A stretch of 64,000 bases of DNA from Mesorhizobium sp. M3A.F.Ca.ET.080.04.2.1 (GTDB taxonomy: Bacteria > Pseudomonadota > Alphaproteobacteria > Rhizobiales > Rhizobiaceae), in the NCBI RefSeq assembly GCF_003952525.1, contig NZ_CP034451.1:1550001-1614000 (forward strand). Reading direction: 5' to 3'. The translations under genes were made by a program, and so were the position numbers. Every line of letters begins with the position of its first letter. Position 1 is the stretch's first letter. Of the stretch, positions 60,627 to 64,000 are shown piece by piece. Below the pieces are notes generated by a model. It worked only from the letters and a program-made list of their open reading frames with translations. It was not told the DNA's origin and searched no databases.

Positions 60627-62669
60627 ATGCCGACAGGGCGGGCTCATCTTTTCGCGCTTCTTGGTGCGGCCGCTGCGCTGATGCCGGGGATAGCGATCGG
60701 CGGCAGCGCCGAGATGCATGTGGCGGCGGCGATCCCTGCGCCCGGCGCGGGGCAAGTGCCCGACCAGGCGCAGCCCGATCACCCTTCGGCCAGCATCGCG
60801 CAACTGAAGAGCGGGCTGGACGCGCTCGCCGCCAACAACATTGCCGCCGCGCGCAACGCGCGCGACACGCTGCCCGCCGCGTCGCTCGACCGGCACATAC
60901 TGGCTTGGGCGATCGCGCTCTACGGCGGCGACCAGGTGCCGAGCGGTGAGATCGCCGACGCAGCCAAGATGCTGCCTGGATGGCCGGGGACGATCGCGCT
61001 GCGCAAAAACAGCGAGCGCGCGCTCTATCGCGAAAACCCGCCGCCGCAAGTGGTGGTGCAGGCCTTCGGCCGCAGCCAGCCGCTGACTCCGGAAGGCGTG
61101 GTGATTCTGGCGCGCTCGCAGGTGGCGCTCGGCAACGCCGCGGCGGCACGGGCGGTGCTGGCGCCATTCTGGCGCACCGAAACACTGGACGCCAAGGACG
61201 AAGCCGCCATCATCAAGGAGTTCGGCGCGCTGATCCCGACAGCCGACCATCGCTATCGCATGGAGCGCATGTTCTATGCCGACCGGCCGAACTCGGCCTT
61301 GCGGATCGCCGCCCTTGCCGGAGCGCAGCAACTGGCGGACGCCTGGGCGGCGGCCGGAAGGGGCGACAAGAATGCGGCCAAGTTGCTCACGGCGGTGCCG
61401 GCGGCGCAGCGTTCCGCCGGCTATTTCTTCGCCCAGGCTCAATATCTGCGCAAGCAGCGAAAATTCGCCGATGCAGCCGCACTCGTAATGAAGGCTCCAA
61501 GCGACCGGGATGCGCTCGTCGACCCCGATGCCTGGTGGGTCGAGCGCCGCGTTCTCTCACGCGCCCTGGTCGACCAGGGCGACATCAAGACCGCCTACAA
61601 GATTGTCTCGATGCACGCAGCCGACACCCCGGCCAGCGCCGCCGAGGCCGAGTTCCATGCCGGCTGGTATGCGTTGCGCGGCCTCAACGATCCGGCTGCC
61701 GCGGCCGCGCATTTCGGGCGTATCGCAGAACTCGCCCAGGGGCCGGTGTCGCTGTCGCGCGCCTATTACTGGCTCGGTCGCGCCGCTGAGGTCGGCGGTC
61801 CGGGCAGCGCCAAGGATTATTTCATGCGGGCCGCAGCTTACGGCACGACCTTCTACGGCCAGCTCGCCGGCGAGCGCGTCGGCTTGAGAACGCTCAACAT
61901 CGCCTATCCCAAGCCGAGTGACGCCGACCGCCTGAGTTTTGAAGGCCGCGAGGCGGTCAAGGCGATAAAAAGGCTGCAGGAGTCGGGTTACGACCGCTAT
62001 GCCGAGACGCTCTACCGCGACCTCGCCGGGCAATTGACCAGTCCGGGCGAGCTGGCGCTGCTGGCGGTGCTGGCGGAGAAGCAGGGCAATCATTTTATCG
62101 CGCTGAAGGTCGGCAAGATCGCCGGCGCTCGCGGCATCGATGTCGGCGCGCTGTCGCATCCGCTGGGCGTCATTCCCGATTCGGCAAACATTTCCGGCTC
62201 CGGCAAGGCGCTGGCCTATGCCATTGCTCGCCAGGAGAGCGAATTCAATGTCGGCGCGATTTCCAGCGCCGGAGCGCGCGGCCTGCTGCAGCTGATGCCG
62301 GGCACCGCGAAGCAACTGGCGAAGAAGGCCGGCATGAGCTTCTCGCCGGCGCGGCTCACGACCGATGCCGGCTATAATGCGACGCTCGGCTCAGCTTTCC
62401 TGGGGGAGCAGCTCGACCGCTTCAACGGCTCCTATGTGCTGACCTTCGCCGGCTACAATGCCGGCCCCAACCGCGCGGCGCAGTGGGTGGCCAAATATGG
62501 TGATCCGCGCGGCAAGGACGTCGATGCCGTGGTCGACTGGATCGAAAGGATTCCCTACACGGAAACAAGAAGCTACGTGCAGCGCGTGATGGAGAATTAC
62601 GAAGTCTACAAGATGCGTATCTCGGGGAAGTACGACATCGTCGGCGACCTCGTGAACGGACGGAGCTGA
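60627..62669 (+). CDS. Soluble lytic murein transglycosylase (Slt type)
   Basis: A 680-residue periplasmic enzyme that cleaves peptidoglycan to 1,6-anhydro products. An N-terminal signal peptide (LFALLGAAAALMPGIAIGGS) precedes a long alpha-superhelical domain of TPR-like repeats (about 50-480). The C-terminal catalytic domain has YAIARQESEFNVGAISSAGA with the catalytic glutamate, GLLQLMPGTAKQLA and TFAGYNAGPNRAAQWVAKYG. Start at ATG 60627 follows GGAGA with very short spacing. Divergent from dapA. Confidence 0.92.
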   Translation: MPTGRAHLFALLGAAAALMPGIAIGGSAEMHVAAAIPAPGAGQVPDQAQPDHPSASIAQLKSGLDALAANNIAAARNARDTLPAASLDRHILAWAIALYGGDQVPSGEIADAAKMLPGWPGTIALRKNSERALYRENPPPQVVVQAFGRSQPLTPEGVVILARSQVALGNAAAARAVLAPFWRTETLDAKDEAAIIKEFGALIPTADHRYRMERMFYADRPNSALRIAALAGAQQLADAWAAAGRGDKNAAKLLTAVPAAQRSAGYFFAQAQYLRKQRKFADAAALVMKAPSDRDALVDPDAWWVERRVLSRALVDQGDIKTAYKIVSMHAADTPASAAEAEFHAGWYALRGLNDPAAAAAHFGRIAELAQGPVSLSRAYYWLGRAAEVGGPGSAKDYFMRAAAYGTTFYGQLAGERVGLRTLNIAYPKPSDADRLSFEGREAVKAIKRLQESGYDRYAETLYRDLAGQLTSPGELALLAVLAEKQGNHFIALKVGKIAGARGIDVGALSHPLGVIPDSANISGSGKALAYAIARQESEFNVGAISSAGARGLLQLMPGTAKQLAKKAGMSFSPARLTTDAGYNATLGSAFLGEQLDRFNGSYVLTFAGYNAGPNRAAQWVAKYGDPRGKDVDAVVDWIERIPYTETRSYVQRVMENYEVYKMRISGKYDIVGDLVNGRS

Positions 62670-62706
62670 GCGGCCTGCGCGAGTCGTTTCAGGTCGAGAT
62701 CCTTCG

Positions 62707-62865
62707 CGCCCCCCTCTGTCCTGCCGGACATCTCCCCCACAGGTGGGAAGATTGGCAGCTTCGGTCTTGCGCTCGTCCTGCAGCGTTGGAGATTGGCGAA
62801 AGGCGATACGACGGCCGATCTCCCCCTTGTGAGGGAGATGTCCGGCATGACAGAGGGGGCGCAGC
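62707..62865. repeat. Mosaic palindromic repeat, inverted pair (copy 5)
   Basis: Arms at 62707-62756 and 62816-62865 are inverted relative to each other, with tails outward as in copy 2. Between them lies the third module, GGAGATTGGCGAAAGGCGAT, at about 62788-62807. Both arms have drifted by single bases. The element sits between the transglycosylase and the alpha/beta hydrolase. Confidence 0.85.
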
Positions 62866-62947
62866 CCGCCAGCGCCTGGGGCCGCTTGCCCATTCCTGCC
62901 CACATCTGTAGCTGTCGACGATAATCCGACAGTGGCGAGGAATCGAA

Positions 62948-63850
62948 GTGCATACGGCCAGCGACCAGGGTTTCTCCGACTTCTTCTATGCCGCGCCCGA
63001 TGGGTTGAGGCTCCATGCCCGAATCTACGGCGAGGCGAATACCGATGCCTGGCCGGTGGTCTGCCTGCCTGGTCTGACCCGCAATGCCCGCGACTTTCAC
63101 GAGTTGGCGCTCTTCCTGTCCCGGGAAGCTGCGAGGCCGCGCAAGGTCATTGCGTTTGACTACCGCGGACGCGGTCTGTCCGCCTATGATCCGGATATCG
63201 GCCACTACAATGTCGGCGTAGAGGCCGGCGACGTGCTGGCTGGACTTTCGGCGCTCAACATCGATGAAGCCGCCTTTGTCGGTACCTCCCGCGGCGGACT
63301 CATCATCCATGTGCTTGGCGCACTGAAGCCGGCGGTGCTGAAGGCCATCGTGATCAACGATATCGGCCCGGTGATCGAGATCGAGGGCCTCTGCCATATC
63401 CGCTCCTATCTCGACCGGACGCCGAAGCCGAAGACTTTTGCCGAAGCCGTGGACACGCAGCGGCGCGTGCACGGCGCCGGCTTTCCTGCCCTCTCCGACG
63501 CGGACTGGTCGCGTATGGTGGCCGCCATCTACCGCGATACAGAAGCCGGGCTATTGCCGGATTTCGACTCGACACTGGTCGACACGCTGGCCGGCATCGA
63601 TTTCGAAAAGCCGCTGCCGGATCTGTGGGCGCAGTTCGACGCGCTCGCCGCCGTGCCGCTGCTAGCGATTCGCGGCGCCAACTCCAAGCTTCTGTCTGCC
63701 GCAACACTCAAGGAAATGCAGAGGCGCCATTCCGGCATGGAGACAATCACGGTTGAAGGCCAGGGGCATGCGCCTTTCCTGGAGACCGGCAGTCTCCCAA
63801 GCGAGATTGCCGGCTTTTTCGACCGGGCGGAAGCAAATCAAACCAAATAA
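62948..63850 (+). CDS. Alpha/beta hydrolase
   Basis: A 300-residue alpha/beta-hydrolase fold protein. The nucleophile elbow AAFVGTSRGGLIIHVLGAL contains GTSRGG, and VCLPGLTRNARDFHELALFL holds the oxyanion region. IAFDYRGRGLSAYDPDIGHY is typical, and a late GQGHAPFLET gives the catalytic histidine. Many such proteins are esterases or epoxide-type hydrolases of unknown substrate. The GTG at 62948 has CGAGGAA about seven bases upstream. Confidence 0.88.
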   Translation: MHTASDQGFSDFFYAAPDGLRLHARIYGEANTDAWPVVCLPGLTRNARDFHELALFLSREAARPRKVIAFDYRGRGLSAYDPDIGHYNVGVEAGDVLAGLSALNIDEAAFVGTSRGGLIIHVLGALKPAVLKAIVINDIGPVIEIEGLCHIRSYLDRTPKPKTFAEAVDTQRRVHGAGFPALSDADWSRMVAAIYRDTEAGLLPDFDSTLVDTLAGIDFEKPLPDLWAQFDALAAVPLLAIRGANSKLLSAATLKEMQRRHSGMETITVEGQGHAPFLETGSLPSEIAGFFDRAEANQTK

Positions 63851-63878
63851 AGCCCGAGACGTTATAAGTCCCGGGCTT
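63850..63878. terminator. Bidirectional terminator-like hairpin
   Basis: AAGCCCG (63850-63856) plus GAC pairs with GTC plus CGGGCTT (63872-63878) around the loop GTTATAA, one base pair mismatched. It lies between convergent genes, at the 3' end of both. Confidence 0.7.
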
Positions 63879-63927
63879 CACATAGAAGTATAGATTATCC
63901 ACCGCCGGTCAATGCCCGGCGCGCGGG

Positions 63928-64000
63928 CTATTTGCCCTTGGAGGTCTTGCGGTGCGCCTTCGCGGGCTCCGATCCCTTCGCCTTGCCGGTCGGCGCGGCG
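63928..64000 (-). CDS. Partial gene: C-terminal lysine-rich tail
   Basis: A frame on the minus strand enters from the window edge and ends at a TAG (63928-63930). The visible residues are APTGKAKGSEPAKAHRKTSK followed by GK, a basic and low-complexity tail such as occurs in DNA- or RNA-binding proteins. Too little is visible to name it. Confidence 0.5.
   Translation of the reverse strand, partial: AAPTGKAKGSEPAKAHRKTSKGK

Overview
The window looks like chromosomal DNA of an alphaproteobacterium of the order Rhizobiales, most likely Mesorhizobium or a close relative. The evidence is the high GC content, the frequent ATGA/TGATG gene overlaps, the gene order rpoZ-rsh-pyrE and DUF2062-acpS-lepB-rnc-era-recO, a MocR-type regulator next to an inositol-type catabolic cluster, and abundant GC-rich intergenic palindromes of the kind that litter rhizobial genomes. 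This assignment rests on sequence reading and remembered family knowledge, not on a search. No rRNA, tRNA, CRISPR array, transposase or phage gene was seen.

Layout. 1-5.2 kb: a monooxygenase-domain protein, a thiol-rich ArsR repressor driving an Atm1-type ABC exporter, a LysM envelope protein and a LOG-type nucleosidase. 5.3-14.1 kb: a sugar or cyclitol cluster on the minus strand (IolE-like dehydratase, complete CUT1 ABC importer, Gfo/Idh/MocA dehydrogenase, TIM-barrel isomerase) with a divergent MocR regulator. 14.3-25.9 kb: an RraB-like protein, ProC, a CHASE-PAS-GGDEF-EAL protein, a GST, RarD, citramalate synthase, and a DUF559-VOC-GFA-GFA-prolyl aminopeptidase operon. 25.9-34.5 kb: CysS, an SRAP protein lacking its catalytic cysteine, NUDIX, small secreted and hypothetical proteins, a dihydroorotase-like protein, YgfZ and an HD hydrolase. 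34.5-43.5 kb: a second GGDEF-EAL protein, a desaturase, LysR, RidA, a DUF3303 / RLAN-ATP-grasp / GNAT-C39 operon, and an ECF sigma/anti-sigma pair. 43.7-48.4 kb: a frameshifted DUF2339 membrane protein, NUDIX, RecO and a truncated GNAT remnant. 48.4-64 kb: conserved housekeeping genes (era, rnc, lepB, acpS, pyrE, rsh, rpoZ, smpB, dapA) plus a NYN nuclease, a family 5 uracil-DNA glycosylase, a GH25 lysozyme, a lytic transglycosylase and an alpha/beta hydrolase.

How the genes work together. The cyclitol cluster forms an uptake-plus-oxidation-plus-dehydration route, and its MocR regulator would suit an amino-substituted ligand such as an inosamine; this is inference. The three-gene operon at 39.2-42.0 kb pairs an RLAN/RimK-like peptide ligase with a GNAT fused to a papain-like peptidase. 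This pairing recurs in bacteria but, as far as I know, has no characterised product, and it is the best candidate here for an undescribed system. Short-repeat architectures are the other theme: a mosaic palindromic element at five loci, and two tandem-repeat arrays (8-bp and 7-bp units) that each face inverted degenerate copies at gene 3' ends.
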